From Alteromonas genovensis (lineage in GTDB: Bacteria; Pseudomonadota; Gammaproteobacteria; Enterobacterales; Alteromonadaceae), in assembly GCF_010500895.1 (NCBI RefSeq), contig NZ_JAAAWO010000006.1:1-64000 (forward strand): a stretch of 64,000 bases of DNA, in the 5' to 3' direction. The translations under genes were made by a program, and so were the position numbers. The notes beneath the pieces were generated by a model, which worked only from the letters and a program-made list of their open reading frames with translations, was not told the DNA's origin and did not search any database. Shown one piece after another: positions 26,420 through 35,517 of the stretch. How positions within the stretch are numbered: the stretch's first letter is position 1; each line of letters opens with the position of its first letter.

Positions 26420-26436
26420 AAACTATAATATAGTTT
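26420..26436. promoter_or_regulatory. Perfect palindrome AAACTATA-A-TATAGTTT
   Basis: Eight-base arms around one A, ~107 bp before the ATG at 26543 in the divergent gap. Could be an operator or overlapping promoter for either side. Confidence 0.35.
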
Positions 26437-26542
26437 ATTCTATTGCTAGCCAGGTTGCAGATAAAAATGCAGAGAGTACGCTTTACAACAAGCAGCTGGC
26501 TTTAAATGACAACTAACTCAAACACACCAAAACGAGGGCGCA

Positions 26543-27334
26543 ATGGATTACAAAAAGTATTACGAGCCCCTAGTGGCGGTGCATTCTGTCGACTTCAACA
26601 AGTGCTTCTACTGTGGTTGCGAGGCCTCAACGCCCGATTACATTCCTCCTATCTCGTTTATTCACGATTGGCGCGATGGCAGCAGAGATGCTGAGTTTAT
26701 TGCCGTGCCTGCGTGCAACGAATGCGTCGATTTATTGAAAAAGCACAATACTGGTACGCTAGGCGAACGCTTCGATGTGCTTAAAAAGCTATTGGCAAAA
26801 AAGTACGAAAAAGCGGTAAGGGTGTACAACATGTGGAGCCCAGAAGAGTTGGAGGAAATGGACACCGCATTTCAAATTAGCTTAAGTGCAGGCATAAATT
26901 TAGGCAAAGAAACCGTATCACGACTTCGCTTTAATGGCTTCGACTATGAAGTAGACGGCAGCATTACCAGAGTGGGCAAAGCGCGAGATAAGCGCTACAA
27001 GGTATTCGACGAAACCTTTGAAAACTTCAAACAGGCATTGGAATACGCAAGCCATACCTATCAAATCAAAAAAAGCCGTTTAAGCGAGTTGTACTTTGAG
27101 AACGGCGAGAATTTCGATAGCGCGATAGAGGCGTTTCATCGCTCACTAGAAGCACGCAGATTATTAGACGCCATTGAAAAGCCCTGCGAAGCGTTTGCAG
27201 CACAGCACAATCAAAACAGAAACTTGGTTATTCGCGAGGTAAAAAAATACCTACGAGCCGATGAAAACCTTACCGTAAAAGAGGCGCTGGATAAGTTCTA
27301 TTTGTTGAGGGTGAAAGAGAAGCGCAAAAACTAA
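26543..27334 (+). CDS. Uncharacterised protein with HNH-like zinc-binding cysteines
   Basis: 263 aa; I do not recognise the family. Cysteine pairs CFYCGC (21-26) and CNEC (58-61) flank PDYIPPISFIHDW, an arrangement reminiscent of HNH/zinc-knuckle proteins. The rest is mainly helical and highly charged, with a basic tail (RVKEKRKN). GAGGGCGC directly before the ATG is a good ribosome site. No operon partner; it sits between the sulfur operon and a HipA module. Nuclease activity is only a possibility. Confidence 0.6.
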   Translation: MDYKKYYEPLVAVHSVDFNKCFYCGCEASTPDYIPPISFIHDWRDGSRDAEFIAVPACNECVDLLKKHNTGTLGERFDVLKKLLAKKYEKAVRVYNMWSPEELEEMDTAFQISLSAGINLGKETVSRLRFNGFDYEVDGSITRVGKARDKRYKVFDETFENFKQALEYASHTYQIKKSRLSELYFENGENFDSAIEAFHRSLEARRLLDAIEKPCEAFAAQHNQNRNLVIREVKKYLRADENLTVKEALDKFYLLRVKEKRKN

Positions 27335-27366
27335 CAAGTCAAATATCAGCAAACTAGCAAATACCC

Positions 27367-28740
27367 TCATACTTCTATATTCGGTATAACTGGCGCTTGC
27401 GACTTTAGGTGCTGTGTTCGTGCCAAGATATGCGCTTGCACCTCAGCCATGTAATGTCGGTCTTCTTCGGTAAAATGAGGTTCTTGAGTTATTTTTTCGA
27501 TAAATGACTGCTGCGTAAGAATGGTTATGACTTTATCAGCTAAATTACTTAACTGGCGAGACAAGAGCTTTTTATTCAACCCGCAGGTTTCAGCGAAATC
27601 AGCCATTTGATAGGCATTTATGCTGTCGGGGGCAAATTCATCGCCCATCGCCATAGCCAGTACATGCTTAAACTGCGGGAGCATGGCCACATTCACTAAA
27701 TCATAAGCTGGCGTGAATCGATTATTGCGCTTATCAAAAAACAGGGAGACGTTTTTTCCATGACTGTCGTAATTGCTGATCATCAAATTAAATAGCTGCC
27801 AGTTGATAAGCCATTGAAGACTCTCAACAGGCGACGCCATATTTCTTGCCAAGTCAAAGAGTCGAGATAAGCTTGCGCCATCCCGAATATGTTGTACACC
27901 TTTGCCATCCCCTAAGTTTCGTTCGTATTTGTAGTCCCGTGGAAGATTAAGTGCTTGGCAGCCATCAATCACATGTCTGCGAAAAACTTTGAACTGTTCA
28001 GGCGCATACTTACGATCAAAGCGCTCCACAATCAGTGCTGGATATTGCTCAAAACGCGTGAACGCTACTTTAGCGGTAGGCAGTTCCACTGCCTGTGACA
28101 GCTTCATACAGAAGTATTCATTGAGCACGAGGTTGGGACAATTGTGCTTCTCAAACTTGAGAATATGCGTTGAATACAAGGTTCCATCCCCAAACCCGAT
28201 TTGCCCTTCCTCATTGATGAGTACATTGAGCTTGTCTTGCACTCCGGCCACACTCAGTCTTGGTTTGTCGTCCCACGTCAACAGACCTATGTCTTCCTTA
28301 CTGGCAAGCCACTTATTTAGCTCACCAGGTTCGATCACCCTAAATTGTGGTTCATTTGCCTCTGGTGAAACCTCTGACTTATCTTCACTCGCCTTAAATG
28401 TAACGGCCCCCGCCAGATCATTGCCAACGGCTCTGACTTGAGAATAGACATTTCTTTCAGAGACACCTAGATGATCGGCTAAAAGCTTTCGCGCTTCCCC
28501 TTCTGGCAGGGCGTTGTCGATATAGTTGTAGGCAACTTCACGAGAGTGAGCGTTGTCCAATGATAGAGCCGGAGAGAGTGGGAAGCCCATTTGCTGCCAA
28601 TCCGACTCATATTCTAGTGTGAGCAGGTTGGTGTTTTTATCCAAAGCTAACGTGCCAATTCGTTGTTCTGCTAAATAAATGAGCAAGGCGTATGCCGAGG
28701 GCTTGTTGACATTATCCGCTGGCATTGCTGTTATACCCAC
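27367..28740 (-). CDS. hipA: HipA-family serine/threonine kinase toxin
   Basis: 457 aa. The HipA N-terminal Couple_hipA domain (LTLEYESDWQQMGFPLSPAL) is followed by the kinase-like domain: SVAGVQDKLNV nucleotide region, LIVERFDRKY, and the catalytic ISNYDSHGKNVSLFFD loop. HipA kinases inactivate a tRNA synthetase (GltX in E. coli) and cause growth arrest; HipB neutralises and represses. The start overlaps the upstream HipB gene by 10 bases, so translation is coupled. Confidence 0.87.
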   Translation of the reverse strand: MGITAMPADNVNKPSAYALLIYLAEQRIGTLALDKNTNLLTLEYESDWQQMGFPLSPALSLDNAHSREVAYNYIDNALPEGEARKLLADHLGVSERNVYSQVRAVGNDLAGAVTFKASEDKSEVSPEANEPQFRVIEPGELNKWLASKEDIGLLTWDDKPRLSVAGVQDKLNVLINEEGQIGFGDGTLYSTHILKFEKHNCPNLVLNEYFCMKLSQAVELPTAKVAFTRFEQYPALIVERFDRKYAPEQFKVFRRHVIDGCQALNLPRDYKYERNLGDGKGVQHIRDGASLSRLFDLARNMASPVESLQWLINWQLFNLMISNYDSHGKNVSLFFDKRNNRFTPAYDLVNVAMLPQFKHVLAMAMGDEFAPDSINAYQMADFAETCGLNKKLLSRQLSNLADKVITILTQQSFIEKITQEPHFTEEDRHYMAEVQAHILARTQHLKSQAPVIPNIEV

Positions 28741-29036
28741 TCGTCACTACTTACATTAGAGTTGCTTCGCTTTTCAATTGAATTCGGTGAAAGTGACGGC
28801 GAGGTAAGCTTGATACCTAATTCTTGTAGCACCGCAAATGTGGCAGCTAGAGTGCAATTTTCATTGCCATTTTCAATTCGAGATAAGGTATTAATACCCA
28901 CATTACATAGTGCAGCGCAATCAGCGAGTTTCATACCCATCGCCGTGCGCTTCGCTTTAATGAGTTGCCCCAGCACATGCGCATCATTTATAAACTGTGC
29001 CTGAGGCATTTTTGAGGAAGTCACTTTCTTCGCCAT
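28731..29036 (-). CDS. hipB: HipB-like XRE antitoxin/repressor
   Basis: 101 aa with a Cro/C1-type helix-turn-helix (LGQLIKAKRTAMGMKLADCA, then ALCNVGINTLSRIENG). It binds HipA and represses the operon in known systems. Upstream, ATATTAAT-containing repeats at 29053-29065 (GATATTAATATTC) and 29087-29099 (GATATTAATGAAT) are candidate operators. It precedes and overlaps hipA, the standard order. Confidence 0.85.
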   Translation of the reverse strand: MAKKVTSSKMPQAQFINDAHVLGQLIKAKRTAMGMKLADCAALCNVGINTLSRIENGNENCTLAATFAVLQELGIKLTSPSLSPNSIEKRSNSNVSSDEWV

Positions 29037-29146
29037 CTACATGCACCAATGTTGATATTAATATTCTTTAGTAACAGTGATTATAGATATTAATGAATAA
29101 CAAGTTTATTAACCGTTAATGGTGAATTAATGAAGCGATTCTTTAA

Positions 29147-29968
29147 TTAGAAAATATAAATCAAGCCTATGCCCACTTCAGTTTCGTAATCGCTTCGCGC
29201 GATAGGGCTATCTTGCACGTCACTACTGTAATATTCGAAAAGCGCCTCGCCATAAAGCTGCCAATTGTCATTGATATAGTGTCGAAAACTATAGTCAACG
29301 CCAATGGAACGCAGGCCGCCGCTAAGTGTTGTCGCCGCTAACCCGGAGGCTTGCGCTTGCTCGGCGTTTATGCCGAAACCTCTATTGGCATATTCACTAT
29401 CGTGGAACACTGCGACTAAGTTAATTTCATGGCCGGTACCGTCAGTTTGGTCGCCAAAGCGGCGGCCTATGCCAAATAACCCTAAATTTCCATCTCCGCC
29501 TGTTACTACCCGGCTAACCAACCAGTAACGCCAGTCGTCAGTAAATGACCGTCGTGCTTGAAGTACCAATTCAAACCCTTCATCTTGTTCACCTAAGCCA
29601 TCGAGATTTCCATCGTCAGAATCACCTTCTTCGCGGCCCTCCTCAAAACCTAATAAGGCTTCTAACAGCCATTTTTCACCTTGAAGTCCTCGCCAGCCAA
29701 ATGCCTCTCCGGCAAAATAAAAAATATTATCACCGCTGCGCCACTGCACGGCTCCTGCAGGTTGAAGTTCTAACCCAAACTCATCCGAGCCTTCGTATGC
29801 AGTTTCGTATTCAATACCGAAGCCTAGGCCGAAGCTCCAACCGTCTTCCCCCTTAGTAAAGTCGTCTAGCGATGGCAAAGGAACCAGTGCAGCATTATTC
29901 TCTTGTGCCGAAGCCAATTGAAAAGTGAGGCAGTAAATACACAATACAAATGAGATAGCCTTTTTCAT
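29147..29968 (-). CDS. MipA/OmpV family outer-membrane protein
   Basis: About 273 aa from the ATG at 29968 (MKKAISFVLCIYCLTFQLAS signal peptide, cut near ASAQ). An upstream frame extension to 30028 is unlikely to be used. Mature segments GWSFGLGFGIEYETAYEGSD near the start and a final VGIGLIYIF beta-strand are typical of MipA/OmpV barrels, which may act as scaffolds for murein enzymes or as small channels. No operon partner. Confidence 0.85.
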   Translation of the reverse strand: MKKAISFVLCIYCLTFQLASAQENNAALVPLPSLDDFTKGEDGWSFGLGFGIEYETAYEGSDEFGLELQPAGAVQWRSGDNIFYFAGEAFGWRGLQGEKWLLEALLGFEEGREEGDSDDGNLDGLGEQDEGFELVLQARRSFTDDWRYWLVSRVVTGGDGNLGLFGIGRRFGDQTDGTGHEINLVAVFHDSEYANRGFGINAEQAQASGLAATTLSGGLRSIGVDYSFRHYINDNWQLYGEALFEYYSSDVQDSPIARSDYETEVGIGLIYIF

Positions 29969-30336
29969 GTAACAGTAACTCCACATTGTTATTTTTAATT
30001 GTAAGTTCTCAGTTGCGTAACACATCAAACAGCCGAGTTTGCTATTGAGTTTCGCGCCACAGTTAATCAGTGTTTTTGAATAAGTCGATACGCTAAATAA
30101 CAGACTACGTTAGTAACACCGATATTTGGTTTAACATGGGCATGAGTATAGACGACCGTTCAGGGGTGCATATCGAAAATGTAGAAGCTGTTGATTTTAT
30201 GTATGAATGGCCAATGATTATTAGACTACACCCACTAGCAACTTGTGAAAAAAACTAACCGTTAATACAAAAAAAGGGTAATTCGTTGTGTGTTCACTGT
30301 ATAAATACATGTGATACGAACCTAGGAGTGCAGTAA
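29969..30336. other. Divergent intergenic region between MipA and LytTR genes
   Basis: Contains promoters for both neighbours but no clear motif. A 40-codon frame at 30136-30258 exists without a ribosome site; I do not call it a gene. Confidence 0.4.
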
Positions 30337-31239
30337 GTGTTAGTTAGCGATACAGTTTTAGGCAGGGCACCGATAAAGAGTGGTTTTGCTCTTACAGCAT
30401 TTGGCCTCACCCTGTTGTTTACGTTAATGGAGCCGGAGTCTTCTTACGGCCTAAACTTTTTCCAACGACTGCTTTTCTGGTTTCTGCAAATTTCGGCTGC
30501 TTTACTGGGGTTAATGTTTGCTAGCTACGTAACCACTAAGATGCCACCCAAGCAATTTCCACTGTACTTATTACTACTCATATCTGGGCTTTTAGGGGCC
30601 GTGCTGGTTTCTCCTATTTTTGCATCAATCGATTATTGGTTTCCGGGCTTAGAAGATGAGCCGGACAGTTGGGTTGATATGCTCGATCAGAAAGGCCCTT
30701 TCTTTCGGGTAGTATCAGAATTTCTTGAAGTGACACCGGGCATCATTACGCTATGGTTTTTAATAAACATTCCGTTACTTCTAAAGGTTACTTACAAGCT
30801 CCCTAACGAGAAAGATAATACGCCTGAACGACATAGCCGGCCTAAAACCGAAAAAGAACTAGAACTAGAAAAGCGGAAAAAGCTAAAGGCTGAATTTTAC
30901 GAAAGGCTTCCGAAAGTGCTTGGCCGAGATATAATTTCCATAAGCTCCGAACTTCATTATGTAAACGTGAAAACTACAAAAGGGAATACACTCATACTCG
31001 GCGCGCTAAACCAAATAGCACAGGTGTTAGACGATGAAGGTATATTAATTCATCGTTCTCACTGGGTGCATAAAGATCACGTTATTAGGGTGCATATTTC
31101 AGGCAGCGAAGCGTGGTGTGAAATGCCTTATGGCGCAAAACTGCCCATTAGTAGAAGTAAGCGTAAGCTCGCAAAGCTGTATTTTGGTAATGAAACGAAG
31201 GTGGGTAATGAAACGAAGGTAGATAATGCAAAAAGTTGA
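30337..31239 (+). CDS. Membrane-anchored LytTR-type transcriptional regulator
   Basis: 300 aa. Four hydrophobic helices fill residues ~10-150 (for example LLLISGLLGAVLVSPIF), followed by a charged linker and a C-terminal LytTR DNA-binding domain (IISISSELHYVNVKTTKGNT and IHRSHWVHKDHVI). Such proteins sense something at the membrane and bind DNA directly. GTG start with AGGAG at 30324. The two-copy 'GNETKV' near the end is a short in-frame duplication. Targets unknown. Confidence 0.8.
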   Translation: MLVSDTVLGRAPIKSGFALTAFGLTLLFTLMEPESSYGLNFFQRLLFWFLQISAALLGLMFASYVTTKMPPKQFPLYLLLLISGLLGAVLVSPIFASIDYWFPGLEDEPDSWVDMLDQKGPFFRVVSEFLEVTPGIITLWFLINIPLLLKVTYKLPNEKDNTPERHSRPKTEKELELEKRKKLKAEFYERLPKVLGRDIISISSELHYVNVKTTKGNTLILGALNQIAQVLDDEGILIHRSHWVHKDHVIRVHISGSEAWCEMPYGAKLPISRSKRKLAKLYFGNETKVGNETKVDNAKS

Positions 31240-31439
31240 ATTTGTTTTTTTGTTTAACTCCCCGTTAATGCGATACGTTGTTCATTAATTTGCGCGGCAC
31301 TGTGTTGATAAATGCCGTTTAGAAACGGTGCTTCACTATTGTTAACGTCAAAGCGCACAATATAACCTTGACGCCGCATACAACTCCTTTCAGGATAAGC
31401 AAAACGTTTATTAAGTTAAGTGAATATAAGGGCACAGCA

Positions 31440-31832
31440 ATGAAAATAGATATCGCACTTTTGGAAGGGCAGAAACTACAGGCCAGTTTTGGCAAGCATC
31501 AAATAATTAGTGACCAAAGCGTATCAGCCGGAGGTGATGAGTCTTATCCCGAGCCGTTCGATTACTTCTTAGCGAGCATGCCGTTATGTGCAGCGTTTTT
31601 TATTCGCAAATTTTGTGACGCAAGAGACATCAGCGCAGACGGAATTAGTATTAGCCAAGACCACAGCAGCAGTGATGAAGATAAATTTAAAAAGGCATTT
31701 GCCATTAAAGTAACGTTGCCTGACGATTTCCCAGAGAAATATAAAAAGCCACTTTTAGCGTCTGCCAACAGCTGCACAGTGAAAAAAGTGATTCAGGCAA
31801 TGCCAGAGTTTAGTATTGAAATTGCGGAGTAG
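31440..31832 (+). CDS. OsmC-family protein
   Basis: About 130 aa from the ATG at 31440. YPEPFDYFLASMPLCAAFFI carries the first conserved cysteine and SANSCTVKKVIQA the second, as in OsmC/YhfA peroxidase-like proteins that reduce organic hydroperoxides. The longer in-frame start at 31368 lacks support. The 200-bp gap before it holds no gene. Confidence 0.82.
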   Translation: MKIDIALLEGQKLQASFGKHQIISDQSVSAGGDESYPEPFDYFLASMPLCAAFFIRKFCDARDISADGISISQDHSSSDEDKFKKAFAIKVTLPDDFPEKYKKPLLASANSCTVKKVIQAMPEFSIEIAE

Positions 31833-31874
31833 TATTTAGGTTTAAGCGGAGGCGGGTAAAACAATCCTCTTCAT

Positions 31875-32684
31875 TTACTCGCTATGGTTAGCTGTATAAG
31901 GCGTTTCAAAAACGCCTTTGCTTTTAATCAAGCGCAGCGCTTTACTGAATGATTCTTCCAACCCTGAGTGTTCAGAGCGCTTAGACAGTGCGAGGTACAC
32001 CTTTCTGTCGTCTCTTACTGTGTAGTTTTGCTGTAAAATTGTGTCTGTTAAGCCTTGTTCTTGCAGCAAATAGTTAAGCCGTTGTTCAGAGCCAATGAAA
32101 GCATCTATACGTTCATTGAGTAACAAATTGATAAGCTGCAGGTGAGAGTTGGCAGGCACTTTTGTAAAACTGGTGGCGTCATCAAATTCTGGAAAGTACA
32201 AACTAAAGCGAGTAAGACCAATAATTTGCCCGTTCAGGTCGGCAAATGAATTAATGGACGTTTCTGACCCTTTTCTAGCGTAAAAGGTTTGAACGCTGCC
32301 ATCTGCCACAGAGGGTTCGATAAAGTGCAAAAACTCTGCTCTAGCGTCGCTATAGGTTAACCCAATAAAGACATCCACTGCACCCATTTCAAGCAACACA
32401 ATACAGCGTGCAAATGGGCATTCAACAAATTTCAAACGCATATTCAGCCGCTCGGCAATAAGCTTCATGGCAATAACGTTTATACCCGCTGGTGGCTTAC
32501 CTTCTGACAATATGGAATAGGGAGGGAAATGATTTATTGCAAAGCGTAAAACGGGTTGGGTTTCAAGCCACTGCGCGTTATTTGTTTTAGTTGAATGCGC
32601 AGGCTCAGCATTTATGTGTGTTTCACTAGCAAGCCCAAAGCTCACTAAAGCTAAAAAGAAAAACATTGTCGCTTTACACCACAT
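31875..32684 (-). CDS. Periplasmic substrate-binding protein, amino-acid ABC type (SBP_bac_3)
   Basis: 269 aa with signal peptide (FFFLALVSFGLASETHI). PVLRFAINHFPPYSI, GINVIAMKLIAERLNMRLKF and DVFIGLTYSDARAEFLHF are typical of family-3 solute-binding domains. No permease or ATPase is nearby, so it could be an orphan binding protein or feed a sensor. Cysteines at CPFARC are close together and may form a disulfide. Confidence 0.8.
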   Translation of the reverse strand: MWCKATMFFFLALVSFGLASETHINAEPAHSTKTNNAQWLETQPVLRFAINHFPPYSILSEGKPPAGINVIAMKLIAERLNMRLKFVECPFARCIVLLEMGAVDVFIGLTYSDARAEFLHFIEPSVADGSVQTFYARKGSETSINSFADLNGQIIGLTRFSLYFPEFDDATSFTKVPANSHLQLINLLLNERIDAFIGSEQRLNYLLQEQGLTDTILQQNYTVRDDRKVYLALSKRSEHSGLEESFSKALRLIKSKGVFETPYTANHSE

Positions 32685-32769
32685 ACCTGCTCCAACGAAT
32701 TAGTAACACTTAAACAATTACACTTCGTGTTTAACAGTATATCAGACTATATAAGGTAGATGCTTAAAC

Positions 32770-33456
32770 TCAGTCGACTATAACAACAACAGCAGAGTGA
32801 TAGGTAATACTTAACGGGCCGCTAGTAACAAAGCGCTCGAATGTTGGGTTGTCGGTTCTATACAGCGTAACTTTGGTTGACGCCATAAAGCCAAGGGGTA
32901 ACGGCAATGGGTGGGTATCAAAAGAGAAGTTGTACATTACGTATGCGCGAGCGTCTTCAAAGCGCAGTTCGTAGGCGAAAAGCTGGTTAGCTAAATCTAA
33001 CTCATAAATGTGCATATCGGCACTATCAAGTTGGCCGTATTGCTCAATAAAAGAGGTAAGCGTTAGTACCTCGGTACTCATTGTGTTTAATGGCGGGCTA
33101 GGTAATACCGTTACCGCCTGTAGCATTTCGAATAAGCGAGTTTCCCGCTCAGATAACTTATCAGGTAAGTTAGTAGGCAAGTTATCAGACAATGGTGAGA
33201 GTGCAGGGCAGGGCTCAACTACAGTGCTTACCTCTTCATTACCTAAGGCCTTCGATAGCCCCTCGTTCAGTAATGCCACGCTCCGCTTATCGCTGCTTAC
33301 TGCAAAAAAGCTGCACAAGGCATTGTTCCACACGCTACTACGCCATGGCTCGGTATAACTTGGCTTAGGTTCACTGTGCTGGGCTTGAAAAAACCAAATA
33401 GCGCCAGCCAGTGCAATTGCGGCAAACAGTAAGAAAAATATCAGACCTTTTTTGAT
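32770..33456 (-). CDS. Uncharacterised membrane-anchored protein, possible ATC start
   Basis: Function not recognised. The frame from a GTG at 33333 encodes 187 aa, but the open frame continues upstream and from an ATC at 33456 reads (M)KKGLIFFLLFAAIALAGAI, a classical signal anchor, with GAGG five bases before that ATC. No ATG/GTG/TTG exists between the upstream TAA and 33333. I annotate the long form (228 aa) because the N-terminal anchor looks real. The C-terminal part (TYHSAVVVIVD) is beta-rich. Either a rare start codon or a mutated ATG is implied. Confidence 0.5.
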   Translation of the reverse strand: MKKGLIFFLLFAAIALAGAIWFFQAQHSEPKPSYTEPWRSSVWNNALCSFFAVSSDKRSVALLNEGLSKALGNEEVSTVVEPCPALSPLSDNLPTNLPDKLSERETRLFEMLQAVTVLPSPPLNTMSTEVLTLTSFIEQYGQLDSADMHIYELDLANQLFAYELRFEDARAYVMYNFSFDTHPLPLPLGFMASTKVTLYRTDNPTFERFVTSGPLSITYHSAVVVIVD

Positions 33457-33519
33457 AACAGCCTCGATTGTTTGAATGTGTTGGGTTTAGGGATAGTTAA
33501 GGTGTTGCTATAACATCGG

Positions 33520-34836
33520 CTATTTGTCGAGACTTCGCCCTAACACATTACATCGTTCACTAATACGAGTTACTATTTGTTGATATACGTCATTGGGCAT
33601 GGGTGTTTTATCATCGCTTTCCAGCGCTTTTAACACTTTGCCGGTGAGTTGTTTAAGCTGTTTTTCAACAAGTGCTTTAGGTAGCCCTATATTTACACCT
33701 AACTGCACAAAATCGTGCTTGGTATAGTAACCAAACGAGTTGTATGCATCACTAAAATATCCATCATCTCCTTCTTCTATTGCGAGAACGCCAATAGACA
33801 TAAAGCAAGCGCGATCAAATTGAGGGTAGGGCGCCAGACTAAGTACGTCATACACTGGCGTTAACATGTCCATAGTCGTGCTTTGCCCGCGAGGTTTGCG
33901 CATCAAAGAGAAGTTTTTTAGATGTAAGTCGTTGTTACCCACAATGTAAGAAAACACAACGTGTAAGAACAATGTTAGTGTTACCGCTTTGCTATTCCCT
34001 GCTACTTGGCTTAACCGTTTTAACACGGTTTCATAACTTAATGCTTCGCTGTCTTTATGTTTGGGATGCACTAAGCATAAGGATGCACCGTCTTCAATTA
34101 AGTAGCGCTCATCTTCATTAAGAATGTCGAAACGCTTTGTTACGTAAGCAAGCTCTCCGTCTTCAAAAGGCACAAGGCCACATTCCGCGGTATTAAACCC
34201 CACCTTGTTGGCCAAGCTCATAATAAAAAACTCATTTTCAGGGCAATACGGTACCCCTTCTGGCGCGGGCTTAACAATGTACTGACCCCCACGAGAAGTA
34301 GGCACAAGTTGATTGCCTTGCAACTTCATCATAAGCTTTCGCTGCACACCTGAAATGGATTGGCCGTTCGCATGATCTACTGCGTAGTCATTAAACGTTC
34401 TCGACGTGCCAACAATAACAACACCTTTGTCTTTCAAAGTGCGTGATTTAGGTATGGGAAGCTGAATAAAACGGTCTGTTGGCAATGTATCAACCTCTCC
34501 AGCCACTACCGAAACCGCGCCTATAAGCTCTTCTCCATTGGCGCACAATAAACCAAACTCATCACTTTTATCGAGTCTTGCCTTTGCAGCCTGATGCGCT
34601 CTTAACCAACCCTCAGAAAGCACATTAGAAAAGAAAGGGGGGAGTGCATCAAACTCGTATCGTGTTTTTGTTAGTGGAAAGTGATGGCCAATGGGAGCAC
34701 CATAGGTTAGATACTCTTCTGCATAGGTAAAAACATAAGACTCGCGAGCAGCTAAGTTATTCACGTCGCGATACTCTGCAAGCGTTCCCGCCTTATTTGC
34801 ATTAACAAAAACGGTAGCTACACGGTTAATTTGCAT
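33520..34836 (-). CDS. HipA-family kinase, second module
   Basis: 438 aa; resembles HipA with the N-terminal couple domain fused (VNANKAGTLAEYRDVNN; HHFPLTKTRYEFDALPPFFS) and kinase core ISGVQRKLMMKLQGN, YVTKRFDIL and the catalytic IVGNNDLHLKNFSLMR loop. It is distant from the HipA at 27367 by sequence feel. The start overlaps the upstream helix-turn-helix gene by 11 bases. Target of phosphorylation unknown. Confidence 0.83.
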   Translation of the reverse strand: MQINRVATVFVNANKAGTLAEYRDVNNLAARESYVFTYAEEYLTYGAPIGHHFPLTKTRYEFDALPPFFSNVLSEGWLRAHQAAKARLDKSDEFGLLCANGEELIGAVSVVAGEVDTLPTDRFIQLPIPKSRTLKDKGVVIVGTSRTFNDYAVDHANGQSISGVQRKLMMKLQGNQLVPTSRGGQYIVKPAPEGVPYCPENEFFIMSLANKVGFNTAECGLVPFEDGELAYVTKRFDILNEDERYLIEDGASLCLVHPKHKDSEALSYETVLKRLSQVAGNSKAVTLTLFLHVVFSYIVGNNDLHLKNFSLMRKPRGQSTTMDMLTPVYDVLSLAPYPQFDRACFMSIGVLAIEEGDDGYFSDAYNSFGYYTKHDFVQLGVNIGLPKALVEKQLKQLTGKVLKALESDDKTPMPNDVYQQIVTRISERCNVLGRSLDK

Positions 34837-35134
34837 CTACACGGCCTACGTATAACCGGTAGTTTCCAAAAACAGAGATAATAGCTTCTATAGTGGCGCG
34901 CTTAGTTGAACCTGGCGAGTTAAATGCAGCATATAGCGTGGTTTTGCTTATCATCGCAAGTTCGCAAAATGTGTCGATAGTAATATCGTTGTCTTTTACA
35001 TAACGGGTTACGCGCTGTTTTAACTCAGAAAGCGGAAACATCTCTCTGTTTTCAAGCTCGCTAGCTTCTAGACGTTCAAGCTCTTTTAAGAGTGCGTTAA
35101 CACGCAGCTTAATTTCTGTGATATTACTTTTCAT
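34826..35134 (-). CDS. XRE-like antitoxin/regulator of the second HipA module
   Basis: About 102 aa from the ATG at 35134 (a longer TTG/ATG form to 35188 seems unnecessary). A helix-turn-helix is plausible at DTFCELAMISKTTLYAAFNS. The upstream 24-bp palindrome at 35260 and a related half-site near 35204 are probable binding sites. Overlap with the HipA gene shows coupling. Confidence 0.75.
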   Translation of the reverse strand: MKSNITEIKLRVNALLKELERLEASELENREMFPLSELKQRVTRYVKDNDITIDTFCELAMISKTTLYAAFNSPGSTKRATIEAIISVFGNYRLYVGRVDAN

Positions 35135-35259
35135 GCATTCCACCAGTGCTAAGTTATGTATGGCGAACTTTAGCTTGAAAAATATCATTTTTGTTTGGTT
35201 AAGTGAACTTTAACGCGGAAAAAGAGAAGAAAGTAAACTAAAAGTGTAATTATGAGTAA

Positions 35260-35283
35260 AATAGTTCACTATAGTGAACTATT
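35260..35283. promoter_or_regulatory. Perfect 24-bp palindrome, probable operator of the second hip module
   Basis: AATAGTTCACTA followed by its exact reverse complement. A related AAGTGAACTT element occurs at about 35204-35213, between the palindrome and the gene. AGTTCACT/AGTGAACT is the shared core. Autoregulation by the helix-turn-helix partner is inferred. The remaining 35284-35517 sequence shows nothing else. Confidence 0.6.
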
Positions 35284-35517
35284 GTTTGAGCCACTTGTTT
35301 AGCAGCCTTAAAACTGCACAACGCTTTGCTGCACACTGAACACTCCACTTTGCCATAGTTGGCAGTAACTTGGTTTATGTTTACTATTTTGAGTTTGAAA
35401 ACCAATAACGCCAGTCAATTGCATATTGCTAGATTTTAATTACACGCTAGCGGTGAAAATCCGTACCATCCAATATTATCTGGTTACAGTGAACAACAGA
35501 ATAATTGGAGAGCCAAC

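Noticed and set aside
30136..30258. 40-codon frame between the MipA and LytTR genes
   Set aside because: No ribosome site, no recognisable motif; likely chance in a promoter region.
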